Origin: Kordiimonas laminariae
Lineage (GTDB): Bacteria > Pseudomonadota > Alphaproteobacteria > Sphingomonadales > Kordiimonadaceae
Reading direction: 5' to 3'
DNA length: 64,000 nt
NCBI RefSeq assembly: GCF_023008165.1
Contig: NZ_JAKQZA010000001.1
Location: 420,796 to 484,795 of the forward strand
Part shown: positions 26,218 to 34,579 of the stretch, piece by piece
Position numbering within the stretch: position 1 is the first letter of the stretch
Layout of the letters: the number at the start of each line of letters is the position of its first letter
Made by a program: the position numbers and the translations under genes
The notes under the pieces: generated by a model
Told to the model about the DNA's origin: nothing
Databases searched by the model: none
Seen by the model: only the letters and a program-made list of their open reading frames with translations

Positions 26218-27372
26218 TTAGCCCAATTCTTTCATCACATCTTCTGTATCAGCACCCAGATGGGGTGGGGCTTTGGTGAATTCGAGCGGTGTTCCAGACA
26301 TTTTAATGGGGTTCGCCACAGAAGGCATTTTACCTTCAAGCAACAGTTCCACACCGCGCGCTTTTACCTGCTCATTCGCAAACACAGCATCCAGTTTGTT
26401 GATAGCACCGCACGGCACACCCACACCTTCAAGAACCGTGATCCATTCTTCCGTGGTTTTGCCTTTTATAATGCTGGCAACAATGGGCACCAGCTCCGCC
26501 CGGTGCGCCACACGGTTTGGGTTCGTGCTGTAACGTTCATCACTCGCTAAGCCCGGCATACCAGCGGCTTCGCAGAAATGCTTGAACTGGCTATCGTTCC
26601 CCGCCGCCAAAATCATATGGCCATCTTTCGTCGCGAACGACTGATACGGTACAATGGAAGGATGGCTGTTGCCTTGGCGTTCTGGCGGTGTGCCTGAAAC
26701 CAGATAGCTGGAAGCTTGGTTCGCCAGCATCGCCACCTGTGTATCCAAGAGCGCAACATCAATATGCTGGCCCTCGCCCGATACGCTCCTGTGGTGAAGC
26801 GCGCCGAGAATACCGATCGTGCTATAAAGCCCCGTGAACAGATCAGACACGGCAACGCCTGCGCGCTGTGGCCCGCCGCCCGGCACATCATCAGGCTCAC
26901 CGGTGATGCTCATCAACCCGCCCATGGCTTGGATAATCAGATCATACCCTGCGCGTTTGGCATACGGCCCGGTTTGCCCGAACCCTGTGATAGAGCAGTA
27001 AATAAGGCCCGGATTAATGGCCTTCAGGCTCGTGTAATCCAGCCCATATTTTCCAAGCCCGCCAACTTTGAAGTTTTCCACAACGATATCCGCGCGGGCT
27101 GCAAGCTTTTTGATAAACTCCTGCCCTTCTGGCGTGCGCATATCAGCGGTGACCGAGCGTTTGCCGCGGTTCGCTGTCATGAAATAGGCGGAGATCTCGC
27201 GGTTACCATCTTTGAAATATGGCGGGCCCCACTGGCGGGTATCATCCCCCGCGCCGGGGCGTTCCACCTTCACCACATCTGCGCCTAAATCAGCCAGCGT
27301 TTGCGCGGCCCACGGCCCCGCAAGCACCCGGCTCAGGTCAAGAACCTTTATGCCTTCAAGCGGTCCTGCCAT
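26218..27372 (-). CDS. CaiB/BaiF CoA-transferase (probable succinyl-CoA:glutarate)
   Basis: A 384-residue class III CoA-transferase. The N-terminal [20 protein letters not shown] and the RGKRSVTADMRTPEG region are typical, with the catalytic Asp expected in HIDVALLDTQ or the preceding loop. Its start overlaps the stop of gcdH by one base (TAATG), so the two are translationally coupled. In lysine and glutarate degradation a family III enzyme (human SUGCT and its bacterial homologues) charges glutarate with CoA from succinyl-CoA, and the product is the gcdH substrate; the coupling strongly suggests this role. A terminator follows. Confidence 0.9.
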   Translation of the reverse strand: MAGPLEGIKVLDLSRVLAGPWAAQTLADLGADVVKVERPGAGDDTRQWGPPYFKDGNREISAYFMTANRGKRSVTADMRTPEGQEFIKKLAARADIVVENFKVGGLGKYGLDYTSLKAINPGLIYCSITGFGQTGPYAKRAGYDLIIQAMGGLMSITGEPDDVPGGGPQRAGVAVSDLFTGLYSTIGILGALHHRSVSGEGQHIDVALLDTQVAMLANQASSYLVSGTPPERQGNSHPSIVPYQSFATKDGHMILAAGNDSQFKHFCEAAGMPGLASDERYSTNPNRVAHRAELVPIVASIIKGKTTEEWITVLEGVGVPCGAINKLDAVFANEQVKARGVELLLEGKMPSVANPIKMSGTPLEFTKAPPHLGADTEDVMKELG

Positions 27373-28550
27373 TACATGAAGGCCTGCAGGCCAGTTTGAG
27401 CACGGCCAAGGATAAGGGTGTGGATATCATATGTGCCTTCATAGGTGTTCACTGTCTCCAGGTTCACCATATGGCGGATAACATGGAATTCATCGGAGAT
27501 ACCGTTACCGCCGTGCATATCCCGCGCCATACGGGCGATATCCAGCGCCTTACCACAGCTGTTGCGCTTGATAAGGGAGATATTCTCAGGCGCTGTTTTA
27601 CCTTCATCCAAAAGGCGACCCACACGGTGACAAGCCTGAAGGCCAAGGGTAATTTCTGTCATCATATCCGCGAGCTTACGCTGCACCAGCTGGGTTTGCG
27701 CGAGTGGGCGACCAAACTGCGAACGGTCCAGCGTATACTGGCGGCCTGCATGCCAGCAATATTCCGCTGCACCAAGGGCACCCCACGCGATGCCATAGCG
27801 CGCTTTGTTCAAGCAACCAAACGGGCCAGAGAGGCCAGACGCGTTCGGTAGAAGATTTTCTTCCGGCACAAATACATTATCCATCACAATCTCACCGGTG
27901 ATAGAAGCGCGTAAGCTCATCTTGCCTTCGATTTTCGGAGTTGAAAAACCTTCCATACCGCGCTCAAGAATGAAACCGCGGATTTTACCGTCAAGCTTGC
28001 CCCAAACAACGGCTACATCAGCGATTGGGCTGTTGGTGATCCACATTTTTGCGCCTGTGAGGCGGTACCCGCCATCCACTTTTTCCGCACGCGTTTTCAT
28101 GCCGCCCGGATCAGAACCATGATCAGGCTCAGTAAGGCCAAAACAACCCACAAATTCACCAGACGCCAGCTTTGGCAAGTATTTCTTGCGCTGCTCTTCA
28201 GTGCCGTAAGAATAAATTGGGTACATCACGAGAGATGACTGCACACTCATCGCAGAACGGTAACCACTGTCCACACGCTCAACCTCACGGGCGATCAGGC
28301 CGTAAGCCACATGGTTCACACCAGCGCCGCCATACTCTTCAGGGATGGTTGCGCCAAGGAGGCCCATTTCACCAAGCTCTGTCATGATAGCGCGATCAAA
28401 CACCTCATGGCGGTTGGCTTCAAGAATGCGGGTTTGCAGCTTATCTTGGCAATAATCCCGCGCGCTATCGCGGATCAGCCGCTCTTCTTCTGTAAGCTGT
28501 TCCTCAAGCAGGAATGGATCTTCCCAGTTAAACTGCGGCTTCGATGACAT
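27372..28550 (-). CDS. gcdH: Glutaryl-CoA dehydrogenase
   Basis: A 392-residue flavin acyl-CoA dehydrogenase that oxidises and decarboxylates glutaryl-CoA to crotonyl-CoA, a step of lysine, tryptophan and glutarate catabolism. N-terminal and middle domains show [17 protein letters not shown] and [14 protein letters not shown], and the C-terminal domain has the catalytic Glu in [17 protein letters not shown] with the Arg typical of GcdH. Full length. It is the first gene of a two-gene operon with the CoA-transferase and is divergent from a LysR-type gene. A TTAAT-G-ATTAA palindrome lies just upstream of its start. Confidence 0.96.
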   Translation of the reverse strand: MSSKPQFNWEDPFLLEEQLTEEERLIRDSARDYCQDKLQTRILEANRHEVFDRAIMTELGEMGLLGATIPEEYGGAGVNHVAYGLIAREVERVDSGYRSAMSVQSSLVMYPIYSYGTEEQRKKYLPKLASGEFVGCFGLTEPDHGSDPGGMKTRAEKVDGGYRLTGAKMWITNSPIADVAVVWGKLDGKIRGFILERGMEGFSTPKIEGKMSLRASITGEIVMDNVFVPEENLLPNASGLSGPFGCLNKARYGIAWGALGAAEYCWHAGRQYTLDRSQFGRPLAQTQLVQRKLADMMTEITLGLQACHRVGRLLDEGKTAPENISLIKRNSCGKALDIARMARDMHGGNGISDEFHVIRHMVNLETVNTYEGTYDIHTLILGRAQTGLQAFM

Positions 28551-28571
28551 GGCTACTTCCCCGTAGGCTGA

Positions 28572-28583
28572 ATTAATGATTAA
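28572..28583. promoter_or_regulatory. Palindrome upstream of gcdH
   Basis: TTAAT-G-ATTAA, a perfect 5-1-5 inverted repeat, 23 bp before the gcdH start in the AT-rich divergent region shared with the LysR gene. It could be an activation half-site or a promoter element. Confidence 0.45.
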
Positions 28584-28635
28584 AGATCATAAAACACCAT
28601 AAAAACCCTGTATTGAAGTGATTAATTCTGATAAA

Positions 28636-28656
28636 TTCATTACAAAATGTAATGAA
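28636..28656. promoter_or_regulatory. LysR-type operator (TTCATTAC-N5-GTAATGAA)
   Basis: A perfect inverted repeat with 8-bp arms and a 5-base spacer, directly upstream of the LysR-type start codon. It has the T-N11-A form typical of recognition sites for this regulator family. The position fits autoregulation plus control of the divergent gcdH pair. Confidence 0.7.
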
Positions 28657-28662
28657 AGAGCA

Positions 28663-29529
28663 ATGATGCGTCGCCATTTACCTTCCCTCATAGCCTTAGA
28701 ATGTTTCGAAAGTGTAATGAAGCATGGGTTGGTGACCAAAGCAGCAGAGGAACTCAACCTCACCCAAAGTGCTGTGAGCAGGCAAATTGGCAATCTGGAA
28801 GATTTCACTGGAAAGCCCCTGTTCGCACGAGAAAGGAAACGGTTAATCCCTACCCCCGCAGCGGAAGAATTCCTTCGCACACTTTCCCCAACCCTTGAAA
28901 CGCTTGAACGCTCTGTAAGCAGGCTTATCAGCTACGGGGCGGATGCAAACATTTTAAAGCTCGGTCTTCTGCCCACCTTCGGCAGCCGTTGGCTTATTCC
29001 CCGGCTTGGTGGTTTCACGGAGAAGCACACCAGTGTGCAGCTCAATATTATCTCCGGCCTTACGTTTGAGGATTTTGATAGTGCGCAGGTGGATGCAGCG
29101 ATTATTTACGGGAGCGGTGATTGGCCTGATTACATCAGCCATAAGATACTGGATGAGCATTTAGTGCCCGTGATCGCACCAGCCCATTACAGCGCAGACG
29201 ATATCTTCAGCTACAGCCATTTGCAGATGACAACGCGGCCAGCTGCATGGAGCGAATGGTTCGCCGCCCAAGGCATGAGTGCCACGCGCCAAAAAACCGG
29301 CCCGAAGTTTGAGAATTTCACCATGATGATCGAAGCGGTGATGAGCGGTCTAGGCGTTGCTATCATGCCTAAGCTTTATGTGGAAGCAGACCTGAAGGCA
29401 GGCCGCCTGATTGCCCCATTTGGTGAACCCGTACGAAGCCAAGAAGGGTACCATCTTGCATACCCCGCCGCCATGGCACACAGCAGCAAGGTTCATATCT
29501 TCAAAGATTGGCTGTTGGGGTTAGGTTAA
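28663..29529 (+). CDS. LysR-type regulator, probable glutarate-pathway regulator
   Basis: A 288-residue LTTR with a winged HTH at the N-terminus (MRRHLPSLIALECFESVMKHG, then EELNLTQSAVSRQIGNLE) and an effector-binding domain from about residue 90 (LKLGLLPTFGSRWLIPRL). The start used here is ATG 28663 (or 28666), where family members begin; the frame opens at GTG 28618, but that extra stretch overlaps the palindromic operator. It is of the GcvA/GcdR-like group and is divergent from gcdH, so it probably activates that operon in response to glutarate or a CoA ester. Confidence 0.87.
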   Translation: MMRRHLPSLIALECFESVMKHGLVTKAAEELNLTQSAVSRQIGNLEDFTGKPLFARERKRLIPTPAAEEFLRTLSPTLETLERSVSRLISYGADANILKLGLLPTFGSRWLIPRLGGFTEKHTSVQLNIISGLTFEDFDSAQVDAAIIYGSGDWPDYISHKILDEHLVPVIAPAHYSADDIFSYSHLQMTTRPAAWSEWFAAQGMSATRQKTGPKFENFTMMIEAVMSGLGVAIMPKLYVEADLKAGRLIAPFGEPVRSQEGYHLAYPAAMAHSSKVHIFKDWLLGLG

Positions 29530-29543
29530 CAAAACCCCTGCGA

Positions 29544-30887
29544 TTATGCGCGGTGCACTCTGTCTTCAGGAAATACGACTGTTACTTCAGTGCCTACATT
29601 TTCTTCGCTGTGGATATAAAGCGCCCCTCTATGCAATACTATCATTGCATTGGCTAAACTAAGACCCAATCCTGTGCCCCCTTTGGTTTTTGCATATGAA
29701 TCCTCTCCCTGTACAAACGGTTCGAGGACTCGCTTAATGGTAGCCACCCCCATACCAATGCCGTTATCTTCAATAGAGACAGTTAATTTACCGCTTTCAT
29801 GTACTTGGCTGGTTATTTTTATTATCCCCTCAGGATCAGTGAACTTAATGGCGTTGGAAATAAGGTTAACAAAAACCTGTTTAACCATCCTCGCATCAAC
29901 ACTTAGAAAAACACCCTTTTCCACACCATCTGTTAACAGTTGCAATTTCTTCTCTTCTATCAAAGGTGAAAGCCCCTGCACCGTAGACGAAACAATTTCA
30001 TGTAATGAACAGTTTTCTTCATCAAGCCGCATCCGACCCGCTTCAATTTTAGCGAGATCAAGCATATCATTCACAATACTCAGGAGATGACTCCCCGCTT
30101 CTAGGATATATTGACCATATTCTATATTTTTGCCCGACGGATCTGTCTTCTGAACACCCGAGCTAATCATTTCAGAAAATCCAATGATCGCGTTCAAAGG
30201 GGTGCGTAATTCATGACTCATATTCGCAAGGAATTGAGATTTCATTCTGTTCGATCTGTCAGCTTCCTGCCGTGCCTGCTCCGCCGCCTCGGCAATATTT
30301 TTGGCAATTTTAGCCTGCTCTTTTGTTTTCTTCAGTTTGATATTCACAATTTGAAGGAACCCAAAAAGCTTGAGAATGGAGAACTGGCTGATTATTGCAG
30401 CAACCATAAGAATCGTTCGGCGATCATTCCATGCAAAAGGCCCTAAAATAAGAGCGATGATAATGGCCGCACTGGAACCAAGAAAAAACCAACGCTCCCA
30501 TCTTATCTTCTCTAAATTAGCATCAGAAAACATAAGCATCAAATAGTAAGGAGATAGCATCAAAAGATAAAATTCTACATTTGCCTTTTGAAAGAAAGAG
30601 GCTTCCAAAAGTCCACTTAGAAGCATAGCCCCGGACGAAACTTTAAATACAAATCCTAGTCGTTGATCAAAACGGACAGGAAGAAACGCAAACCCCAGAG
30701 CCAGCATGAAAAAAATAACAGTTGTGATTGGTGCGGTATAACGCTCTACAGGCGTAATATAATCAAACCTAAAACCTAAAACCACGCACAGCCCAACCAT
30801 CAAAGAAAGCAAGCCGCATGCGATGGCCATATTTCTTTTAGCTTTCGTTATGCTAAGAACTTGTTGTATTTTCTTAAACGCGGACAT
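29544..30887 (-). CDS. Six-helix membrane sensor histidine kinase
   Basis: A 447-residue kinase starting at ATG 30887 (GAAGGAAG six bases upstream; the frame opens ten codons earlier). The N-terminal third holds about six hydrophobic helices (residues about 18-190) without a large periplasmic loop, so sensing is probably within the membrane. A short coiled linker leads to HisKA with the phospho-His near 225 (SHELRTPLNAIIGF) and HATPase_c (DNGIGM, GTGLGLSLA). The DHp is of the PleC/PdhS type shared with two other kinases here. No response regulator is adjacent. Confidence 0.9.
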   Translation of the reverse strand: MSAFKKIQQVLSITKAKRNMAIACGLLSLMVGLCVVLGFRFDYITPVERYTAPITTVIFFMLALGFAFLPVRFDQRLGFVFKVSSGAMLLSGLLEASFFQKANVEFYLLMLSPYYLMLMFSDANLEKIRWERWFFLGSSAAIIIALILGPFAWNDRRTILMVAAIISQFSILKLFGFLQIVNIKLKKTKEQAKIAKNIAEAAEQARQEADRSNRMKSQFLANMSHELRTPLNAIIGFSEMISSGVQKTDPSGKNIEYGQYILEAGSHLLSIVNDMLDLAKIEAGRMRLDEENCSLHEIVSSTVQGLSPLIEEKKLQLLTDGVEKGVFLSVDARMVKQVFVNLISNAIKFTDPEGIIKITSQVHESGKLTVSIEDNGIGMGVATIKRVLEPFVQGEDSYAKTKGGTGLGLSLANAMIVLHRGALYIHSEENVGTEVTVVFPEDRVHRA

Positions 30888-31080
30888 TCTTCCTTCACCC
30901 CTGAAATTCAGAATCATGTTTACTGCTCCAATTTAAAGAATAAATGCTTAATTTCATGATAACGATAACAGTGTTTTGGGTTCTTTTATCCATCATACTC
31001 ACACTTACACTTATTACCTTTCACACCATTGCTTTCCTTACCTACTGCCCTCAAACTAAAGTTGAATAGAAGGGATAGGC

Positions 31081-31467
31081 GTGAAACAGCATCTTATCAC
31101 TGGATTATACCTAATCGTTGGGCTGATTAACTTCACACCGCTTATGGGTGTTCTGGGGCAAGACCAATTGTCTGCGCTTTACCAGATTCCGGAGCAACCC
31201 AAGGACATGCTTCTTCTTTTGCAGCACCGGGCCGTTTTATTCGGCATTATTGGTGGGTTTATAATGCTGTCAGCCTTTCAGCCAAAGCACCGCCCCACAG
31301 CAAGCATTATGGGATTGACCAGCATGCTGAGTTTCATTCTGCTGTATCATCTGTTGGAGCCCTTAAATTCGTCACTCACGAAAGTGTATTGGATAGATGT
31401 CATAGCATCGGGGATGCTGATAGTGGCCGCTAATTTAAGCGCTCAGGAAAAGCCTCTAGCAGAATAA
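31081..31467 (+). CDS. Small four-helix membrane protein, unknown
   Basis: A 128-residue protein with four hydrophobic helices (about residues 4-24, 48-66, 76-93 and 104-120) and short polar loops. The phrase LLQHRAVLFGIIGGF is what I remember from a small proteobacterial membrane family often mislabelled as phosphopantetheine adenylyltransferase; nothing here supports that enzyme. The start is GTG 31081, with GAAGGGA about eight bases upstream. It is alone between two plus/minus neighbours with no clear partner. Function unknown. Confidence 0.75.
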   Translation: MKQHLITGLYLIVGLINFTPLMGVLGQDQLSALYQIPEQPKDMLLLLQHRAVLFGIIGGFIMLSAFQPKHRPTASIMGLTSMLSFILLYHLLEPLNSSLTKVYWIDVIASGMLIVAANLSAQEKPLAE

Positions 31468-31571
31468 ACCCAAGCCTTGAAATCATGCGGGGATAATGCC
31501 ACATCATATCTTATGATGAAAAATACCTTTAAACACATAAATGCCCTTCGGCAGCAAAAGCGAATTACCAT

Positions 31572-31607
31572 CCCGGTCTGATCGATCGGGCCGGGTTAAG
31601 CCTTTTT
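31572..31607 (+). terminator. Possible terminator after the small membrane protein
   Basis: A 24-base near-palindrome (31572-31595) that can fold in RNA as a 10-bp stem with two G-U pairs and a UCGA loop, then a short spacer and TTTTT at 31603-31607. The gap between stem and T run makes it a weak candidate. Confidence 0.4.
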
Positions 31608-31653
31608 AAATTATGTGAAATATACCGCATACGCGGAAACCAAGGTTTTTATC

Positions 31654-32151
31654 ATGACACCTGCATACCCAACGCTGCACATGCTGTGCGGCAAAATCGC
31701 TTCTGGAAAATCAACCCTTGCTGCAAAACTTGCGGCGGCCGAGAAAACTGTTCTTATCTCTGAGGACGACTGGCTTGGCACATTGCACGGCGCGGAAATG
31801 TCTACAGTCGCGGACTATGTACACCGCTCTGGCAATCTGAGGAAAATAATGGGGCCACACATCACTGCGCTTCTTAAAGCTGGTGTTTCAGTGGTACTGG
31901 ATTTCCCGGCAAATACAGTTGAGAACCGCAACTGGATGCGTTCAATCACCAAAAACTCTGGTGCAGCCCATACCCTTCATGTTCTTGAAGCACCGGATGA
32001 TCTGTGTCTGAAACGGCTAAAAGCGCGAAACGCAGCAGGCGAGCATGCTTTTGCTGCAACAGAAGAACAGTTCCACCGTATCACCAAGCATTATGCACCA
32101 CCCACCGCAGAAGAAGGTTTTAAGGTGCAAATACATAAAGTGGACGCATAA
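31654..32151 (+). CDS. P-loop small-molecule kinase (AAA/zeta-like)
   Basis: A 165-residue protein from ATG 31654 (the frame opens at GTG 31615, but the P-loop domain begins at the later start). Walker A is GKIASGKST near residue 12, and a SEDDWL stretch follows as in nucleoside/antibiotic-type kinases of the AAA_33 group. A second signature DFPANTVENRNWM is near residue 88 and the lid with KRLKARNAAG near 120. The substrate is unknown; homologues are described only as ATP-binding proteins. There is no antitoxin-like gene beside it, so a toxin role is not supported. Confidence 0.75.
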   Translation: MTPAYPTLHMLCGKIASGKSTLAAKLAAAEKTVLISEDDWLGTLHGAEMSTVADYVHRSGNLRKIMGPHITALLKAGVSVVLDFPANTVENRNWMRSITKNSGAAHTLHVLEAPDDLCLKRLKARNAAGEHAFAATEEQFHRITKHYAPPTAEEGFKVQIHKVDA

Positions 32152-32180
32152 ACAAAAAAGGGCCGCATAAGCGACCCTTT
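32152..32180 (-). terminator. Terminator of the M13 peptidase gene
   Basis: Stem AAAGGGCCGC / GCGACCCTTT (one mismatch, loop ATAA; 32157-32180). Read on the minus strand it ends in a six-T run, 25 bp past the peptidase stop. Confidence 0.75.
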
Positions 32181-32204
32181 CCAAAACTTTTTAAAACAGC
32201 CTGA

Positions 32205-34295
32205 TTACCAGATCGCTACACGCTCTTCTGGTGCTAGGTAAAGCGCATCGCCTTCTTTCACACCAAACGCTTCATACCATTCTGGCATGTTACGAACGAT
32301 ACCGTTCACACGGAACTCAGATGGTGAGTGCGGATCAGATTTTAGGCGGTTGATCAACTCTGCTTCACGGTACTTACGCTTCCAAACCTGTGCCCATGCA
32401 AGGAAGAAACGCTGATCGCCTGTAAGACCATCAATCACTGGCGCTTCTTTACCGCCAAGGGAAAGTTTGTAAGCGTGGTACGCCATTGCAAGGCCACCAA
32501 GGTCACCGATGTTTTCACCAAGTGTGAAGTTACCGTCTACGAAGTTACCAGGAACCGCTTCAAATTTGTCATACTGAGCTGCAAGAGCTTTTGTACGCGC
32601 TTCGAAGTTTGTGCGGTCTTCATCAGTCCACCAGTTACGCTGAACGCCTTCGCTATCAGATTTGGAACCCTGATCATCAAAACCGTGGCCCATTTCGTGA
32701 CCGATTACAGCACCAATACCACCGTAGTTTACAGCAGCGTCAGCAGCCGGATCAAAGAATGGTGCCTGAAGGATTGCCGCAGGGAACACAATCTCATTAT
32801 ACGCAGGGTTATAATAAGCGTTCACTGTTTGCGGTGTCATGAACCATTCGTCTTTATCTGTCTTCTTGTGAAGGCGAGATTTTGTATCTTCATAGTTATA
32901 AAGACGGATAGATTTGGCGTTACCGAACAGATCACCCGCTTTAATTTCCATGGAAGACAGGTCTTTCCACTTGTTCGGGTAACCAATTTTCGGGTTGAAA
33001 GACGCAAGCTTCTTACGTGCTTCTACCTTCGTGTCATCGCCCATCCACTCAAGGCCATCAATACGCTGACCAAGTGCTGTGCGGAGGTTTTCCACAAGCT
33101 CAGACATTTGTGCTTTAGAGCTTTCAGGGAAGTGACGTTTCACATAAACCTGTGCAATCGCTTCACCCAGCGCATTTAGAGCACCAACACGGCCAACAGC
33201 ACGTTCCCAGCGCGCACGCTGCTGTGGCTGACCGCGAAGTGTTTTACCGTAGAAATCAAACGCAGCCTGATCAATTTCTTCAGGAAGAACCGCAGAGTGA
33301 TCTGAGATCAGGTGGAAAGTCATGTATGCTTTCCAGTCTTCAATCGGCAGGGTGTTGATCAGCTCAATCGCATCCTTCACAGCAGATGGCTGTGATACGT
33401 TCAGGTCAGCAAAATCAGCATAGCCTGCTGCTTTGAACATCGCATCCCAATCAATGCCCGGATATTCTGTTGCCAGATCAGCATAATTGATTGGGTTAAA
33501 TGTTTTATCACGGTTACGGCGATCAGCACGTTCCCACTGCTTTTCAGCAAGCTTTGTTTCAAGCGCCATTACCGCCTGTGCTTTTTCCGCTGCGCCTTCA
33601 ACGCCCGCGAATGTCAGCATCTTTTCGATATATGCTACATAAGCTTCGCGGATTTTCACAAAGCGCTCTGCTTCGTTGAAATAATAATCCTTGTCAGGAA
33701 GGCCCATGCCGCCAAAACCAAGGTTCATTTGGTATGCATCAGGGTTCGTGCGGTTAATGCCCGGACCAAAACCAAGTGGCGATGTGATGCTATCAATATC
33801 CTGACGACCGAATGCCTCTGTAAGGCCAGCTACATCGCTAATGCCCGCGATATAATCAAGCGTTGGCTGAAGCGGTGCGATGCCAAGCTTGTTGATTGTC
33901 TCAACATCCATATAGCTGTTGTAGTAATCAGAAATTTTCTGCTCAACAGAGCCAGCCGCGTATGAACCGGAGGCAAGTTCATCAATGATTGCTTTTACCT
34001 GATCACGAGAACGATCACCAAGTACGTTGAAAGCACCATAATTTGTTTTATCTGCTGGCAGCTCAAATGTGTCGAGCCATGTGCCGTTTGCATACTGGAA
34101 GAAATCATCCCCCGGCTTAATGCTGGCTTTCTGCGCTGTCATATCAACGCCCCACGTGCCAAGCTCAGGCTTTGCAGCGGCAACCTGTGTTGCTTTTTCT
34201 TCTGCTGGAGCAGATGCAGTTTCTGTACCTTCTGAGCATGCGCCCGCAATCAAAAGGGCTGCTGTCGCAACAGACATTTTCAGTAAATTCTTCAT
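32205..34295 (-). CDS. M13 (neprilysin/PepO-type) metalloendopeptidase lipoprotein
   Basis: A 696-residue secreted peptidase starting at ATG 34295 (AGGGGGAA upstream; the frame opens nine codons earlier). The signal peptide ends in a lipobox (LLIAGAC), so the protein is a lipoprotein. The zinc site is HEMGHGFDD near residue 540, with the third ligand Glu in GENIGDLGG near 600. The large helical domain before it is typical of M13. It degrades peptides in the periplasm; the family has no specific known target in these bacteria. It is monocistronic. Confidence 0.95.
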   Translation of the reverse strand: MKNLLKMSVATAALLIAGACSEGTETASAPAEEKATQVAAAKPELGTWGVDMTAQKASIKPGDDFFQYANGTWLDTFELPADKTNYGAFNVLGDRSRDQVKAIIDELASGSYAAGSVEQKISDYYNSYMDVETINKLGIAPLQPTLDYIAGISDVAGLTEAFGRQDIDSITSPLGFGPGINRTNPDAYQMNLGFGGMGLPDKDYYFNEAERFVKIREAYVAYIEKMLTFAGVEGAAEKAQAVMALETKLAEKQWERADRRNRDKTFNPINYADLATEYPGIDWDAMFKAAGYADFADLNVSQPSAVKDAIELINTLPIEDWKAYMTFHLISDHSAVLPEEIDQAAFDFYGKTLRGQPQQRARWERAVGRVGALNALGEAIAQVYVKRHFPESSKAQMSELVENLRTALGQRIDGLEWMGDDTKVEARKKLASFNPKIGYPNKWKDLSSMEIKAGDLFGNAKSIRLYNYEDTKSRLHKKTDKDEWFMTPQTVNAYYNPAYNEIVFPAAILQAPFFDPAADAAVNYGGIGAVIGHEMGHGFDDQGSKSDSEGVQRNWWTDEDRTNFEARTKALAAQYDKFEAVPGNFVDGNFTLGENIGDLGGLAMAYHAYKLSLGGKEAPVIDGLTGDQRFFLAWAQVWKRKYREAELINRLKSDPHSPSEFRVNGIVRNMPEWYEAFGVKEGDALYLAPEERVAIW

Positions 34296-34517
34296 GTGTT
34301 CCCCCTTTGGAACTGTAACCATTTTTGTTGATTTTTATAGCGCTGACCCACCATGCGCCACTGGGGCCACATTAAGCGCGGCTTACACTGTTACGTCAAT
34401 AAACTTTAGTAATAGAACCCTGCATTTCCTCTGATTTAACTTTCGTTTCGCCGTGTTTTCCCGAAATTGTGAAAAAGTACCCCATCTTGCCCCGACATTT
34501 ATTTAATGATACACATT

Positions 34518-34539
34518 ATTTAAATCATATGATTTAAAT
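34518..34539. promoter_or_regulatory. 22-bp perfect palindrome upstream of the DUF3604 operon
   Basis: A perfect 11+11-bp palindrome; each arm reads ATTTAAATCAT from outside in. It lies 40 bp before the DUF3604 start in the 284-bp region between this gene and the divergent M13 peptidase. The length and symmetry suit an operator for a dimeric regulator, overlapping the likely promoter. Confidence 0.6.
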
Positions 34540-34579
34540 TGATCAAAGACATGGATCAACCAAAGGGAAGCAGGGAAAA

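Noticed and set aside
31081-31467. Phosphopantetheine adenylyltransferase
   Set aside because: Similar small membrane proteins carry this label in databases as I remember, but the sequence is four hydrophobic helices without the nucleotidyltransferase motif.
31654-32151. Zeta-toxin of a toxin-antitoxin pair
   Set aside because: The P-loop is similar, but there is no small antitoxin-like gene next to it and the protein is short.
32475-33179. 234-codon plus-strand ORF
   Set aside because: It is fully antisense to the M13 peptidase gene, lacks any recognisable domain and is Cys/aromatic-rich, as expected for a shadow frame.
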